A stretch of DNA of 64,000 bases from Kitasatospora aureofaciens (GCF_019192735.1 NZ_JAHTKP010000011.1:124001-188000); one strand, 5' to 3'; shown: positions 1-8,873, numbered from the stretch's first letter. Numbers and translations are program-made. The notes: generated by a model from the sequence alone, not told the origin.

Positions 1-704
1 AGGCGCTGCAACTGCGGGTTCTTCTCGCTCCCGCGCCAGTAGGCTGCGGCCGAGCGCATGATCTTGAACGCCGGGATGTGCCGGGTGCTGGGCAGGTGCG
101 GGCCGCGGCAGAGGTCGCCCCAGCACTGCTCGCCGGTCTTGGCGTCCAGGTTGTCGTAGATGGTGAGCTCGCCGGCGCCGACCTCGACGTCGGCACCCTC
201 GCCGGCGGTGGCGGCGGAGCCCTTGAGGCCGATCAGCTCCAGCTTGTACGGCTCGGCGGCCAGCTCCTCGCGGGCGGACTCGTCGGTGACCACGCGGCGG
301 GAGAACTTCTGCCCGCGCTTGATGATCTCCTGCATCTTCTTCTCGATGGCCTTGAGGTCATCGGGGTGGAAGGGCTTCTCGACGTCGAAGTCGTAGTAGA
401 AGCCGTCCTTGACCGGCGGGCCGATGCCGAGCTTGGCCTCGGGGTAGAGCTGCTGCACGGCCTGCGCCATGACGTGCGCGGTGGAGTGGCGCAGGATGTC
501 CAGGCCGTCCTTGCTGTCGATCGCGACCGGCTCGACCTCGTCGCCGTCCTGGACGGCGTAGGCGAGGTCCTTGAGCTGGCCGCCGACGCGGGCGGCGATG
601 ATCGAGCGGTCGTCGGCGAAGAGCTCGGCGGCCGTGGTGCCCGTGGTCACCACGCGCTCTTCCCGATCGGGTTCGCGGCTGATGATTACCCGGACGTCCG
701 TCAC
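1..704 (-). CDS. thrS: Threonine--tRNA ligase, N-terminal part (cut by window edge)
   Basis: Charges tRNA-Thr with threonine in the cytoplasm. The 234 visible residues hold the TGS domain (about 1-65) and the start of the editing domain, with the HxxxH zinc motif at His73 and His77 ([10 protein letters not shown]) and the later C-R-G-P-H motif that completes the editing site. The catalytic core lies outside the window. The GTG start at 704 is chosen because AGGAGAG sits just upstream and the TGS domain begins at once. No T-box-like leader is visible in the short upstream gap. The family assignment is firm from the two motifs. Confidence 0.95.
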   Translation of the reverse strand, partial: MTDVRVIISREPDREERVVTTGTTAAELFADDRSIIAARVGGQLKDLAYAVQDGDEVEPVAIDSKDGLDILRHSTAHVMAQAVQQLYPEAKLGIGPPVKDGFYYDFDVEKPFHPDDLKAIEKKMQEIIKRGQKFSRRVVTDESAREELAAEPYKLELIGLKGSAATAGEGADVEVGAGELTIYDNLDAKTGEQCWGDLCRGPHLPSTRHIPAFKIMRSAAAYWRGSEKNPQLQR

Positions 705-799
705 CGGTCTCTCCTGACGTGCTGGATTAGAGGACGCAACACTTCGCTGCGCGTGACGATGGTACCGAGCGCCCCACCCCCACCGTCCACCTCCAGCCC

Positions 800-1951
800 C
801 TACGCCCCTTCTCCCCCTTCCTCCAGGCCCTTCAGCAGCCGCTCGCGGTCGGCGTCCTCCCAGCCGCAGAGTTCCAGGCCGCGCGGCCGGGTGAGCCGGC
901 GGAAGCCGTCGTGGCGGTCGAGCCGGCCGCTGACCCGGACCGGGAGGCCGGCGAGGTGGGCCTCGGCGGCAAGCCGGTAGTCGGGGTCGGGCAGCCGGAG
1001 CTTCAGCTCGCGGACCTCGGCGCCGCCGAGCACCCGCAGGCGGACGGTCCCGGGGCCGGACGGGTCGGCGCGCTTGAGCCGGACGACCACGCCGACCACG
1101 GTGACGGCGACGGCGGGCTCGATCCGTTCCAGGAGTTCGGCGGCCTCGGCCAGGGCGGGCAGGTCGCCGGGCGAGAAGTCGAGGACGATCCGGCGCTCGC
1201 CGAAGCCGCCCGGGGTCCCGGCGGCGGCCGACCAGGCGACGGCGAGCTGCGCGGCGGTGGCGCCGCGCACCAGGTCCTCGACGGACTGGACGAGCTCCCG
1301 GCTGACCCCGGCCTGGACGGCGTTCTCGAAGGCCTCGGGCCCGCCGCTGACCCGGCGGTAGTCGACCGCGTCGCGCAGTGCCTCCAGCGCGCGGACGAGG
1401 GTGGTGACGGCCGCCCGGCCCTCGGGAGCGGGGGTGTAGGCGGTGAGGCCGGCGCCCTGTTCGACGACCAGGACGCGGTCCAGGAAGTCCCCGGCCCAGG
1501 TGTCCAGCCGGGCGCCGAAGTAGGCGGCCGTGGTCCGTCCGGCCTTGGCCCCGGCGGCGAGCATCCCACGCGCCGCGGCCTGGAGCCGTTCGGCGTCCTC
1601 CCAGGGCGTGGTGCCGGCCGGCCCGGGCAGTTCGCGGCGCCAGCGCAGCTCGTCGCCGGGGACGGCGAGGGCGAGCAGGATGGAGCGGGCGGACGGGCTG
1701 CGCGAGCGGGAGAGCGCGGTGACGGCGTCGGTGAGGAGGTCGACCGCGTCGTCGAAGCCTTCCCCGGCGGGGACGAGCAGGCTGGTGCCGGGGTCGTCGT
1801 CCGGGGGTGTCCAGCGGCCGTACCGGGCGGCGGGGCCGCCGCGCCGGACCCAGCCGTGCCGGGCGAGCAGGGTGGCGAGCACCGCCGGGTCGACGGCGGC
1901 CGGGTCGGGCAGGGCTTGGGCGTGGTCGCCCGGTCCGTGCGGCAGTGTCAT
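800..1951 (-). CDS. Conserved hypothetical protein, paired with DUF4365 gene
   Basis: I do not recognise a characterised family. The 383-residue soluble protein is Ala/Arg/Leu-rich, has no signal peptide or membrane segment, and ends in a charged tail. It lies directly downstream of the DUF4365 gene on the same strand. A GTG at 1987 would overlap that gene's stop by 4 bp (GTGA), but the ATG at 1951 has a stronger Shine-Dalgarno (GGGAGG at 1962-1967), so I use it. The tight spacing implies co-transcription and perhaps a shared function. Codon use is fully host-like. The next gene downstream is thrS, about 95 bp away. Confidence 0.7.
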   Translation of the reverse strand: MTLPHGPGDHAQALPDPAAVDPAVLATLLARHGWVRRGGPAARYGRWTPPDDDPGTSLLVPAGEGFDDAVDLLTDAVTALSRSRSPSARSILLALAVPGDELRWRRELPGPAGTTPWEDAERLQAAARGMLAAGAKAGRTTAAYFGARLDTWAGDFLDRVLVVEQGAGLTAYTPAPEGRAAVTTLVRALEALRDAVDYRRVSGGPEAFENAVQAGVSRELVQSVEDLVRGATAAQLAVAWSAAAGTPGGFGERRIVLDFSPGDLPALAEAAELLERIEPAVAVTVVGVVVRLKRADPSGPGTVRLRVLGGAEVRELKLRLPDPDYRLAAEAHLAGLPVRVSGRLDRHDGFRRLTRPRGLELCGWEDADRERLLKGLEEGGEGA

Positions 1952-1983
1952 GGGGGCTGGTCCTCCCTGCCGGGGCCGGGCGG

Positions 1984-2538
1984 TCACGGGCTGCCGCCCG
2001 CGCCGACCCGGGCCATGATGTCGCAGAGCGCGCGGTCGTCGAAGACCTTGGTGGTCGGCACCCGGACGTTGGTGCGCCGCTGCCCGGTGACCGGGTGGCC
2101 GGCCAGGTTGACCCAGTAGCAGCAGTGCCGCAGTTCGAGCGCGTCCGGCCGGGCCTCCAGCCAGCGGTCGACCCGGCGCGGCAGCAGCATCACGACCAGG
2201 ATCCGGGGCACCGCGACGCGGGCCCGGGCGAGCTTGCGCAGGTGGTCGTTGTCCAGGGTGAAGCTGAAGAACGGGCCGGTCGGGCCGGGCGCGACCTGTT
2301 GGGTCGCCTTGAGCTGGATCTTGATGGTGACCTCGTCGTCGACCTCGTGCGCCCGGGAGCCGTGGCTGACCTGCCAGTCGATGCCGTTGTCCGGGAAGGG
2401 CTGGGAGAGCGAGCAGCCGGCTGCGGCGGCGACCGCGTGCAGATAGCCGACCTGCAGCGTCTCCATGCAGGCCGTGACCGCCAGGTTCCCCCGCAGGACG
2501 GCCGCCGCCTCCTCGGGCTGCGGCTGTGTCAGCGCCAT
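1984..2538 (-). CDS. DUF4365 domain protein, possible PD-(D/E)XK-like nuclease fold
   Basis: 184 residues. The pattern GIDWQV followed about 25 residues later by KIQLKAT is the DUF4365 signature. It resembles a PD-(D/E)XK core with Asp in the first motif and Q-x-K in place of E-x-K. DUF4365 proteins are generally described as nuclease-fold proteins of unknown role; activity here is inference. The ATG at 2538 is chosen because homologous sequence starts there, although the frame stays open to 2640. The stop overlaps a possible start of the next gene, so the two probably form an operon. A DEDD exonuclease gene diverges from it. Confidence 0.75.
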   Translation of the reverse strand: MALTQPQPEEAAAVLRGNLAVTACMETLQVGYLHAVAAAAGCSLSQPFPDNGIDWQVSHGSRAHEVDDEVTIKIQLKATQQVAPGPTGPFFSFTLDNDHLRKLARARVAVPRILVVMLLPRRVDRWLEARPDALELRHCCYWVNLAGHPVTGQRRTNVRVPTTKVFDDRALCDIMARVGAGGSP

Positions 2539-2704
2539 CGTCCCGTAGCCTCCCCCGGCTCCGGGCCCGTCCGGATTCGAACGGGACATCCCCTGGGCCT
2601 GTCGGCCCAAGGCCAGCATCCCCGGCCCGGCCTGCGCCAAACGGTTGAACGGGCGTCAGAACCGGGTATCAACCGGGCGCGGAACGCACGCCTGAGGGGC
2701 AGTC

Positions 2705-3472
2705 ATGCAGCAGCACTGGTACACCGGCCCACTTGCCTCCTTCGACACCGAGACCACCGGCGTGGACGTCGAACACGACCGGATCGTCTCGGCCGCCCTG
2801 GTCGTCCAACTCGCCCCGGGCGCACCCGTGCAGACCTCGACCTGGCTGGCCGATCCCGGGGTTCCGATCCCGGACGGCGCCCGGGCGGTGCACGGCATCA
2901 CCGACGAGCACGTGCTCGCGCACGGCCGTCCGGCCCGGGCGGTGGTGGCGGAGATAGCCCGCGCCCTGGCCGAGCAGGCCAGGGCCGGGCGGCCGGTGGT
3001 GGTGATGAACGCGCCGTACGATCTGACGCTGCTGGACCGGGAGTTGCGCCGCCACCACAGGCTCACGCTGGCCGGCGGGCTGGGCGCGGCCGGACTGGTG
3101 GTGCTGGATCCGCGGGTGCTGGACAAGCACGTCGACCGCTACCGCAAGGGCCGCCGGACGCTCACCGACCTGTGCGCGCACTACGGCGTGGAGCTGACCG
3201 GGGCGCACGACGCGGCGGCGGACGCCTCGGCGGCGCTGGCGCTGACGCGGACGATCGGGGCCCGCTACCCGGCGGCGCTGGGCGGACTGACGGCGGCGGA
3301 GCTGCACCTGCGGCAGGCGATCTGGCACGCGGCGCAGGCGCGGGGGCTGCAGCACTGGTTCGACCGGTCGGGAACGCCGGAGCGGGTGGACCTGTCCTGG
3401 CCCCTGCGGCCGGCCCGGTGCGGCTGCGGCCGGCGGCTGGAGCCGGAGCACGGCTGCGAGGCGGCGGCGTAG
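2705..3472 (+). CDS. DEDD-family 3'-5' exonuclease (DnaQ-like)
   Basis: 255 residues with the ordered exonuclease motifs: ExoI FDTETTGVD near the N terminus, HGITDEHV, ExoII NAPYDLTLLDREL, and ExoIII HDAAADASAAL supplying His and Asp. These residues bind the two metal ions that hydrolyse the terminal phosphodiester. It is a stand-alone exonuclease without polymerase domains, so it resembles the epsilon subunit or RNase T-type nucleases rather than a polymerase. The ATG at 2705 follows GAGGGGC at suitable spacing. It is monocistronic and followed by a strong hairpin. Its in vivo substrate cannot be told from sequence. Confidence 0.85.
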   Translation: MQQHWYTGPLASFDTETTGVDVEHDRIVSAALVVQLAPGAPVQTSTWLADPGVPIPDGARAVHGITDEHVLAHGRPARAVVAEIARALAEQARAGRPVVVMNAPYDLTLLDRELRRHHRLTLAGGLGAAGLVVLDPRVLDKHVDRYRKGRRTLTDLCAHYGVELTGAHDAAADASAALALTRTIGARYPAALGGLTAAELHLRQAIWHAAQARGLQHWFDRSGTPERVDLSWPLRPARCGCGRRLEPEHGCEAAA

Positions 3473-3503
3473 CGGTGGCCCGCGGATGCGGCGCCGAACG
3501 CGC

Positions 3504-3539
3504 CGCAGGCCCTGACCGGTTTCCCGATCAGGGCCTGCG
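3504..3539 (-). terminator. Hairpin between exonuclease gene and tRNA-Val
   Basis: Perfect 12-bp arms (3504-3515 and 3528-3539) around a 12-nt loop. It lies between the 3' end of the exonuclease gene and the 3' end of a tRNA on the other strand, so it can serve both converging transcripts. No long U tract. Confidence 0.6.
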
Positions 3540-3549
3540 TGCTGTCCGG

Positions 3550-3621
3550 TGGGCGATACTGGGATCGAACCAGTGACCCCTTCGGTGTGAACGAAGTGCT
3601 CTCCCGCTGAGCTAATCGCCC
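3550..3621 (-). tRNA. tRNA-Val (anticodon CAC), copy 1
   Basis: A full cloverleaf can be folded: GGGCGAT/ATCGCCC acceptor, D arm with AGCTCAG, anticodon stem CTTCG/CGAAG closing loop TTCACAC (anticodon CAC), and GGTTCGATCC in the T arm. CCA is not fully encoded. The gene is identical to the copy about 300 bp upstream. Confidence 0.95.
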
Positions 3622-3792
3622 GGGCAACGAGAAGAACTGTAGCACCATTTGGGGCCGGTCGTACAACTCGCCCCTTCGGGGGTGGGCCTGGCAGATCCGC
3701 AGAACTCGCACTCCGCGCGGAAGATGACTGAGCCTCAGCCGGATTCCCGATGGCGCTCTTCCGGCACTCTTCCGGCGGGAATCCGGAAATAC

Positions 3793-3829
3793 ATGTGAGG
3801 CCCGGCCGATAATCGGCCGGGCCTCACAT
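3793..3829 (-). terminator. Perfect 18-bp-arm palindrome between the two tRNA-Val genes
   Basis: Arms 3793-3810 and 3812-3829 match perfectly around one central base. It follows tRNA-Val copy 2 on the minus strand and precedes copy 1, so each tRNA appears to be its own transcription unit. Little U tract follows, as is common for actinobacterial terminators. Confidence 0.6.
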
Positions 3830-3846
3830 ATCACAATGCATTCCGG

Positions 3847-3918
3847 TGGGCGATACTGGGATCGAACCAGTGACCCCTTCGGTGTGAACGAAGTGCTCTC
3901 CCGCTGAGCTAATCGCCC
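3847..3918 (-). tRNA. tRNA-Val (anticodon CAC), copy 2
   Basis: Identical over 72 nt to the downstream tRNA-Val(CAC), with the same TTCACAC anticodon loop and the T arm ending in GATCC. The discriminator base is A and the CCA end is not fully encoded. Confidence 0.95.
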
Positions 3919-3996
3919 GGGTGCAGAGAAAACATTACCGCATCCCGGAGGGTGGTCCGAACACCCGGTCTGCGGAGGCCCCGCTCCCGGACCGGC

Positions 3997-4468
3997 TCAG
4001 CTCTCGTCCCCCTTCCAGGGGACGATCAGGCCGTACCGCGCGAAGTACCAGCCGCCGATGCCGACGAGCGCGGCCGGTCCGAGCGCGGTGAGCGTGAGGT
4101 TGCGGCGGCGCACCCGCGGGTCCAGGGCGCGCCGGGCGGCCTCGGCGACCTTGCGGCGGGTCCGGCTTAGGGCCACTTGGGCCCGGGCGAACTCGGTGGC
4201 CCAAGCGCCCATGCCCAGGAAGATCACCACCCAGCCGGGTCCCGGCAGCGGCAGCACAATCACGCCGAGCACCACCACCGCGAGGCCGGCCCAGGAAGAT
4301 CGCCACCTGCCAGGCCAGGTGGAGCGGACGGGAACGACGGATGAACGCGGGAGCCCGCGAGCCGGCCGCGCGGCCGCCGTCGACGCCCGTCTCCTCGACC
4401 GTGTCATCCGGCCTGACCGCATCACCCGTTCCCGTGTTCCCGCTCGTCTTGTCGTTTCGCACAGTCAT
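3997..4468 (-). pseudogene. TIGR02611-type membrane protein gene with +1 frameshift
   Basis: The protein is split over two frames. The first frame (from the ATG at 4468) encodes the family N terminus ending RPLHLAWQVAIF. The second (down to 3997) encodes the conserved core LAVVVLGVIVLPLPGPGWVV and a second hydrophobic stretch. They join if one base is removed near 4283-4297, and the total length of 472 nt is 3n+1, as one inserted base would give. The family is a small, two- or three-TM actinobacterial protein of unknown function with a conserved P-L-P-G-P-G-W motif. This may be a real pseudogene or a sequencing error in a G+C-rich run. Confidence 0.65.
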
Positions 4469-4524
4469 GCCAGGAAACTAACCGAGAAGTGGCCCGGTAA
4501 TGCCGGACCCGGGCACTCCGGGAC

Positions 4525-4550
4525 GATTACGCAATGCGCCGTAAGGGGTA
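4525..4550 (+). promoter_or_regulatory. Possible sigma-H-type promoter of ssgB
   Basis: GATTAC and GGGTA are separated by 15 nt, close to the stress-sigma pattern GTTT-N15-GGGTA. ssgB of S. coelicolor is reported to depend on sigma-H, which fits. The -35 match is imperfect, and the element lies about 114 bp before the start codon. Confidence 0.4.
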
Positions 4551-4663
4551 CGACTCGGCCCCGAATCGGGACAGAGGGGTTTACATCGGGCTTGGAGGTG
4601 GGATGGTCCGTTCGCCGACGTGCGAATCCCCGAGCGCACACTGAGCGAAAGGCCATGGCGCTT

Positions 4664-5077
4664 ATGAACACCACGGTCAGCTGCGAGCTGCACCTGCGCC
4701 TCATCGTGTCCAGCGAGTCCTCACTGCCCGTCCCCGCGGGCCTGCGCTACGACACCGCCGACCCCTACGCCGTGCACGCCACGTTCCACACGGGCGCCGA
4801 CGAGACCGTGGAGTGGGTGTTCGCCCGAGATCTCCTTGCGGAGGGGCTGCACCGACCCACCGGTACCGGCGACGTCCGGGTGTGGCCGTCGCGCAGCCAC
4901 GGGCAAGGGGTGGTCTGCATCGCACTGAGCTCTCCGGAAGGAGAAGCCTTGCTGGAGGCCCCGGCCCGGGCGCTTGAGTCGTTCCTCAAGCGGACCGACG
5001 CCGCGGTGCCCCCCGGCACCGAACACCGCCACTTCGACCTCGACCGGGAGCTGTCCCACATCCTCGCCGAAAGCTGA
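4664..5077 (+). CDS. ssgB: Sporulation-specific cell division protein SsgB
   Basis: 137 residues, the usual SsgB length, and nearly the canonical sequence throughout (for example VSSESSLPVPAGLRYDTADP and HRHFDLDRELSHILAES). SsgB is the most conserved SsgA-like protein. It localises to future septum sites in aerial hyphae and recruits FtsZ. The ATG at 4664 is preferred over the in-frame ATG at 4655 because the GAAAGG element ends at 4652, leaving 11 nt rather than 2. It stands alone with a hairpin behind it. Its presence places the organism among sporulating actinomycetes. Confidence 0.95.
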   Translation: MNTTVSCELHLRLIVSSESSLPVPAGLRYDTADPYAVHATFHTGADETVEWVFARDLLAEGLHRPTGTGDVRVWPSRSHGQGVVCIALSSPEGEALLEAPARALESFLKRTDAAVPPGTEHRHFDLDRELSHILAES

Positions 5078-5097
5078 CCCCCACCGGAGGCGGTCAC

Positions 5098-5116
5098 GCC
5101 CCGCTGTCGGCGGGGC
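5098..5116 (+). terminator. GC hairpin after ssgB
   Basis: GCCCCGC and GCGGGGC form a 7-bp stem with a 5-nt loop 20 nt after the ssgB stop. No U tract is present, so termination is inferred from position. Confidence 0.45.
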
Positions 5117-5488
5117 CGTAACCCCTGCCGTCACCGCAGCCGTCCTACTCGGGGGCACGGCAGCAGACTCAGCCGCGCACGACGCGGTCTCGGGGCCGGT
5201 GAGCGGCCCGCTCCCACCGGGGCGGGCCGGAGCACCGCAGGCGCCCGGCACCGGAGCCGGCCATCCGTACGGGTGGCCGGCCTCGCTGCCGGGCGCCGCT
5301 GGTTTTCCGGGGTTCCGGTGATCATTCGCGACGGTTATTCGATTGACCGCCGTCCGCTTTCTGTCACATTGACGACATCCGTACATTTCTTCGAAAGAAG
5401 GCGCCGTCCTTCTGTCGCACGGCCCGGTATGGTCTGGGGTAACCGTAGACGCGGGGTACCGAAGTCCCCCTCCGCGAGGAGTCCCCAC
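5117..5488. other. Intergenic region upstream of the CGNR regulator
   Basis: I see no convincing gene. The second half (5320-5400) is less G+C-rich than its surroundings and holds a small palindrome, TTCTT-CGA-AAGAA, at 5387-5399. A TATGGT hexamer at 5428-5433 could be a -10 element, but no good -35 is visible. Confidence 0.35.
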
Positions 5489-6058
5489 GTGCTGATCACC
5501 CACGACACCGAGTGCGCGCTGAGCATCCTCGTCGAGCTGCTCAACACCGCCCCCGAGGTCTGCGGCACCGAGCTACTGCCCGACGTGGCCGCGCTGGACA
5601 CCTTCGTGATCCGCCAGGAGATCAGCGAGATCGACTCGCTGACCGCCGACGACCTGCGCAGCGTGCACGAGCTGCGCTCGCGGCTGCGCGAGGTGTTCGG
5701 CACCGAGTCCACCGCGGCGGCGGCCGAGCTGGTCAACGGGATCGTCGCGGCGGCCGGGACGACGCCCCGGCTCACCAACCACGACCACCACGACTGGCAC
5801 ATCCACTACTTCGCCCCGCACGCCGCGCTCGGCGATCACCTGGCCGCCGAGCTGGGCATGGCGCTGGCCTTCATCCTCATGGCGGGCGAGCGCGAGCGCC
5901 TGCGCCGCTGCGAGGCGCCGGACTGCGCGCGGGTCTTCGTGGACCTCTCACGCAACCGCTCCCGGCGCTACTGCGACAGCCGGACCTGCGGCAACCGGCT
6001 GCACGTCGCCGCCTACCGGGCGCGGCAGCGCTCGGCCGAGGCCGTGCCGTCCGTCTGA
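5489..6058 (+). CDS. CGNR zinc-finger transcriptional regulator
   Basis: 189 residues. The N-terminal part fits the ABATE (stress-response) domain. The C-terminal 50 residues form the CGNR zinc finger: C-x4-C (CEAPDC), then RYCDSRTCGNRLHVAAYRAR, with the second Cys pair inside the CGNR motif. These proteins are thought to be DNA-binding regulators; targets are unknown. The frame is open from 5273, but GTG at 5489 has GAGGAG at 5476-5481 with 7-nt spacing and gives the conserved N terminus MLITHDTECAL. It converges with a membrane protein gene 16 bp downstream. Confidence 0.85.
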   Translation: MLITHDTECALSILVELLNTAPEVCGTELLPDVAALDTFVIRQEISEIDSLTADDLRSVHELRSRLREVFGTESTAAAAELVNGIVAAAGTTPRLTNHDHHDWHIHYFAPHAALGDHLAAELGMALAFILMAGERERLRRCEAPDCARVFVDLSRNRSRRYCDSRTCGNRLHVAAYRARQRSAEAVPSV

Positions 6059-6074
6059 GTCCGCCCGGCTCCGC

Positions 6075-6596
6075 TCAGATGCCGCGCTTGCGCAGGATCT
6101 CCTCGATGTCGGCGAAGTCGCCGAGGCCGTCGTCCTGCTTCTTCGCCGCCGCCTTCTTCGGCTTCGGCGGCGCGGCCGTCACCGCCGGGCGCTCGGGTGC
6201 CGGGCCGGCGGCGGCCGGGCGGGACTCCGGGGCTTCCACAGCGCCGCGGCGGCCCAGCCGGCGGGTGGTGAGCAGCAGGGCCACGGAGATGCCGAGCAGC
6301 ACGATGCCCGTCCAGACGCGGGGGTCGAAGACGAGCTTGGTGGCCCAGTCGGCGAACTCTCGGCCGATCGTGCGGGCGACGGGGAACAGGCCGGTCAGGT
6401 AGAGCCCGGCGGGCAGCAGGGCCACCGCGAACCAGCGGGTCGCGGAGAGGAAGTGCCGCCGGTAGGCGCGCAGGCCGGCGACGGCGACTCCGGCCGCCGT
6501 GAGCACGAAGCTGATCGCGGCGGTCAGCACGGCCGTGTCCCGTCGCGTCGGGTCGTCCTGGTCATTGGTGCCTCCTGTCGCTCGGCCCTCGGGCAC
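6075..6596 (-). CDS. Small actinobacterial membrane protein of unknown function
   Basis: 173 residues, no recognised family. There are three hydrophobic segments (about 23-43, 52-72 and 93-110), then a Pro/Ala/Lys linker and a conserved-looking tail, DFADIEEILRKRGI, likely cytosolic. The start is uncertain. The GTG at 6596 lacks a good ribosome site, while a strong AGGAGG lies in front of an ATG in a different frame that stops after 13 codons. That could mean an indel near the 5' end or an internal GTG start at residue 23. It diverges from the DsbA-like gene. Confidence 0.65.
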   Translation of the reverse strand: MPEGRATGGTNDQDDPTRRDTAVLTAAISFVLTAAGVAVAGLRAYRRHFLSATRWFAVALLPAGLYLTGLFPVARTIGREFADWATKLVFDPRVWTGIVLLGISVALLLTTRRLGRRGAVEAPESRPAAAGPAPERPAVTAAPPKPKKAAAKKQDDGLGDFADIEEILRKRGI

Positions 6597-6639
6597 ACCG
6601 CCGGGCGGCGCGGGGGTTCACTAGTGGAACACTGGGGGA

Positions 6640-7140
6640 ATGATCGAAGGTTCCCTCCCCCGTCTTGAGTTCTGGTGCGACCTCCAGTGCCCGGACTGCC
6701 GTACCGCCCTGGACGACGTACGGGCGCTGCGCACGCAGTACGGCGACGCCCTGCCCGTCGAGCTGCGGCACTTCCCGTTGGAGAAGCACAAGCACGCCTA
6801 CGCGGCCGCGGAGGCCGCCGAGGAGGCGTTCGCGCAGGGGCTGGGGTGGCCGTTCGTGGAGGCGCTGCTGGCCCGCGTCGAGGAGCTGGACGCGCGGGGG
6901 CAGCAGGTGCTGGTGGACGTGGCGCGCGAGGTCGGGGTGGACCCGGAGGAGGTCGACACGGCGCTGATCGACGGCCGGCACATGCTGACCGTGGACGCCG
7001 ACCAGGCCGAGGGCAAGGCGATCGGGGTGAAGGGCACGCCGACGTACGTGATCGCCGGGAAGCGGCTGGACGGCGGGCAGAGCCAGGACGGCCTGCGGGA
7101 CCGGATCGTGGCCATCATCGAGGAGGCGAAGGCTTCCTGA
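6640..7140 (+). CDS. DsbA-family thiol oxidoreductase (cytosolic)
   Basis: 166 residues with a thioredoxin fold of the DsbA/FrnE type. The active-site CPDC is at residues 17-20 after the first strand (LEFWCDLQCPDC), and the cis-Pro loop reads GTPTYV. There is no signal peptide, so it acts inside the cell, probably in thiol-disulfide exchange or redox protection; the partner is unknown. An extra Cys at 13 lies just before the active site. The ATG at 6640 is the only sensible start. The gene ends 12 bp from the convergent acetyltransferase gene. Confidence 0.85.
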   Translation: MIEGSLPRLEFWCDLQCPDCRTALDDVRALRTQYGDALPVELRHFPLEKHKHAYAAAEAAEEAFAQGLGWPFVEALLARVEELDARGQQVLVDVAREVGVDPEEVDTALIDGRHMLTVDADQAEGKAIGVKGTPTYVIAGKRLDGGQSQDGLRDRIVAIIEEAKAS

Positions 7141-7152
7141 CGTCATGTCAGG

Positions 7153-7995
7153 TCACAGCGGCTTGCCGTAGAGGCGGTTGGTGACCTGGTAGCCGAGCGA
7201 GGCGTAGAGCCGGATCGCCACCTCGTTGACGGTGAAGACGTTGAGCCCGAGGGTGTGGACCCCGGCGGCCAGGCACTCGCGTTCGGCGAGCAGCATCAGC
7301 GTCCGGCCGTGTCCCCGGCCCCGGTGGGCCGGAGACACTTCGACGACCATGACCCAGGCGAGCGGTTCGCCGTCGGGCAGGTCGCGCAGGTGGAGGTCCA
7401 CCCAGAGCGAGCCGAGCGGCTCGGCGTCCGCCTCTGCGTAGAGGCTGCGCAGGGCGACGCCGGGGCTGTCCGCGCCTTGCGGGAGCAGGCGGAGGTGGTC
7501 GAGGTGCGACTTGGCGCGGGCCTGCTCCTCGCTGAGGCCGGAGTCCGTAAGCGAGCGGACGTAGCCCTCGGCGGCGCGGTCGAGCCAGGCCGGAAACTCC
7601 TCGGCCCCGATCCGGCGTGCGGTGACGCCGGCGGGCAGGGCGGGGGCCGCGGTCAGGCGCTTGGACAGGTTCCGCATTCGCTCGGTGTAGCCGAGGGCGG
7701 CGGCGAGGCCGCGGGCGATCGGCGCCGACTCGGGGATGTTGGCGTCCACCCGGGTGCAGCCCCAGCTGCGCAGCACCTCCTCGGCCGCGAGCGCGCCGAA
7801 CGTCCCACGGCCCCGGCCGCGGCCCTCCATGACCTCCAACTCGGCGATCTCGCCCCACAGTTGGCTGCCGTGGGGGACGGCCGTCGTGCGCAGCGCGCCG
7901 ACCGGGCGCCCGTTGGCGCAGATCTGCCAGCATCTGGTGCGGCCCCCGGCGGGGGTGGGTGTCTCGGGGCCCTCGGGGCGCAGCGTGGTGGTCAT
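7153..7995 (-). CDS. Tandem GNAT-domain N-acetyltransferase
   Basis: 280 residues with two GNAT folds. The N-terminal half has a partial acetyl-CoA loop (GRGRGRGTFGALA). The C-terminal half has the fuller motif A, VSPAHRGRGHGRTLM, then LNVFTVNEVAIRLYASLGY. This resembles mycothiol-synthase-like double GNATs, where usually only one half is catalytic. The substrate cannot be predicted. The ATG at 7995 follows GGAAGGG at good spacing; the open frame further upstream is a shadow of pabC. It lies 47 bp after pabC on the same strand, so it is probably the last gene of the pab operon. Confidence 0.85.
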   Translation of the reverse strand: MTTTLRPEGPETPTPAGGRTRCWQICANGRPVGALRTTAVPHGSQLWGEIAELEVMEGRGRGRGTFGALAAEEVLRSWGCTRVDANIPESAPIARGLAAALGYTERMRNLSKRLTAAPALPAGVTARRIGAEEFPAWLDRAAEGYVRSLTDSGLSEEQARAKSHLDHLRLLPQGADSPGVALRSLYAEADAEPLGSLWVDLHLRDLPDGEPLAWVMVVEVSPAHRGRGHGRTLMLLAERECLAAGVHTLGLNVFTVNEVAIRLYASLGYQVTNRLYGKPL

Positions 7996-8042
7996 GTGGT
8001 GGTCCCTTCCCCACCCCGGAAGGGTTATCCGCGGGGCCCGGA

Positions 8043-8873
8043 TCACGGGTCGAGGTCGTCGCCGCTGCGCTCGGTGAAGACGGCCATGGCCTTGGCGGTG
8101 ACCGGGCCGATTCCGGGCAGTTCGCGGCCGTCGACGCGGGTGACGGCCTGGACGTCCCGCAGGGTGGAGGTCAGGAAGATCTCCTCGGCGTCCTGGAGGG
8201 CTTCGAGCGTCAGGTCGGTCTCCTCGGCGCCGCACCAGTCGACGACGAGGGCGCGGGTGATGCCGGCCAGGCAGCCGGAGGCGAGGGTGGGGGTGAGCAG
8301 GCGGCCGCCGATGACGACGAAGACGTTCGAGCCGGTGCCCTCGCAGAGCAGGCCGGCGGTGTTGGCGAACAGGGCCTCGGAGGCGCCGGCGCGGTGGGCG
8401 GCGGCGAGGGCGACGACGTTCTCGGCGTACGAGGTGGTCTTGAGGCCGGCGACGGCGCTGTGCTCGTTGCGGCGCCACGGGACGACGGCGACCGCGGTGG
8501 TGTCGGGGCGGCGGTTCACCGCGCCGATGGCGGCGACCAGGGTGGCGCCGGAGTCGCCGCGTTCGGAGCCGAGCGGGGCGTTGCCGCCGGTGTAGGTGAT
8601 GCGCAGCCGGCCGAGTGGCATCGGGTTGGCGGCGAGGACCTGGGCGCAGGCCTCGCGGACCCGGTCGTGGTCGGGGTCGGGGAGGCCGAGGCCGCGGGCG
8701 GAGCGGGTCAGGCGGTCGAGGTGGCGGGTGAGCGCGAAGGCCTCGCCGTCGACGGCCTTCATGGTCTCGAAGACGCCGTCGCCTGTGGTGAGTCCGTGGT
8801 CGAGGACCGAGACGGCGGCGTCGGCGGAGTCGACGAGCGTGCCGTTGACCCAGCTCTTGGTGGGGTTCTGCAT
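8043..8873 (-). CDS. pabC: Aminodeoxychorismate lyase (class IV PLP enzyme)
   Basis: 276 residues of the branched-chain aminotransferase/ADC lyase fold. The PLP-binding lysine is in GLKTTSYAENV, and the cofactor loop region reads LCEGTGSNVFVV, typical of class IV enzymes. Together with the preceding pabB-type gene this points to conversion of 4-amino-4-deoxychorismate to p-aminobenzoate and pyruvate for folate synthesis. A D-amino-acid or branched-chain aminotransferase would look similar, so the symbol rests partly on context. It lies 28 bp downstream of pabB. Confidence 0.85.
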   Translation of the reverse strand: MQNPTKSWVNGTLVDSADAAVSVLDHGLTTGDGVFETMKAVDGEAFALTRHLDRLTRSARGLGLPDPDHDRVREACAQVLAANPMPLGRLRITYTGGNAPLGSERGDSGATLVAAIGAVNRRPDTTAVAVVPWRRNEHSAVAGLKTTSYAENVVALAAAHRAGASEALFANTAGLLCEGTGSNVFVVIGGRLLTPTLASGCLAGITRALVVDWCGAEETDLTLEALQDAEEIFLTSTLRDVQAVTRVDGRELPGIGPVTAKAMAVFTERSGDDLDP

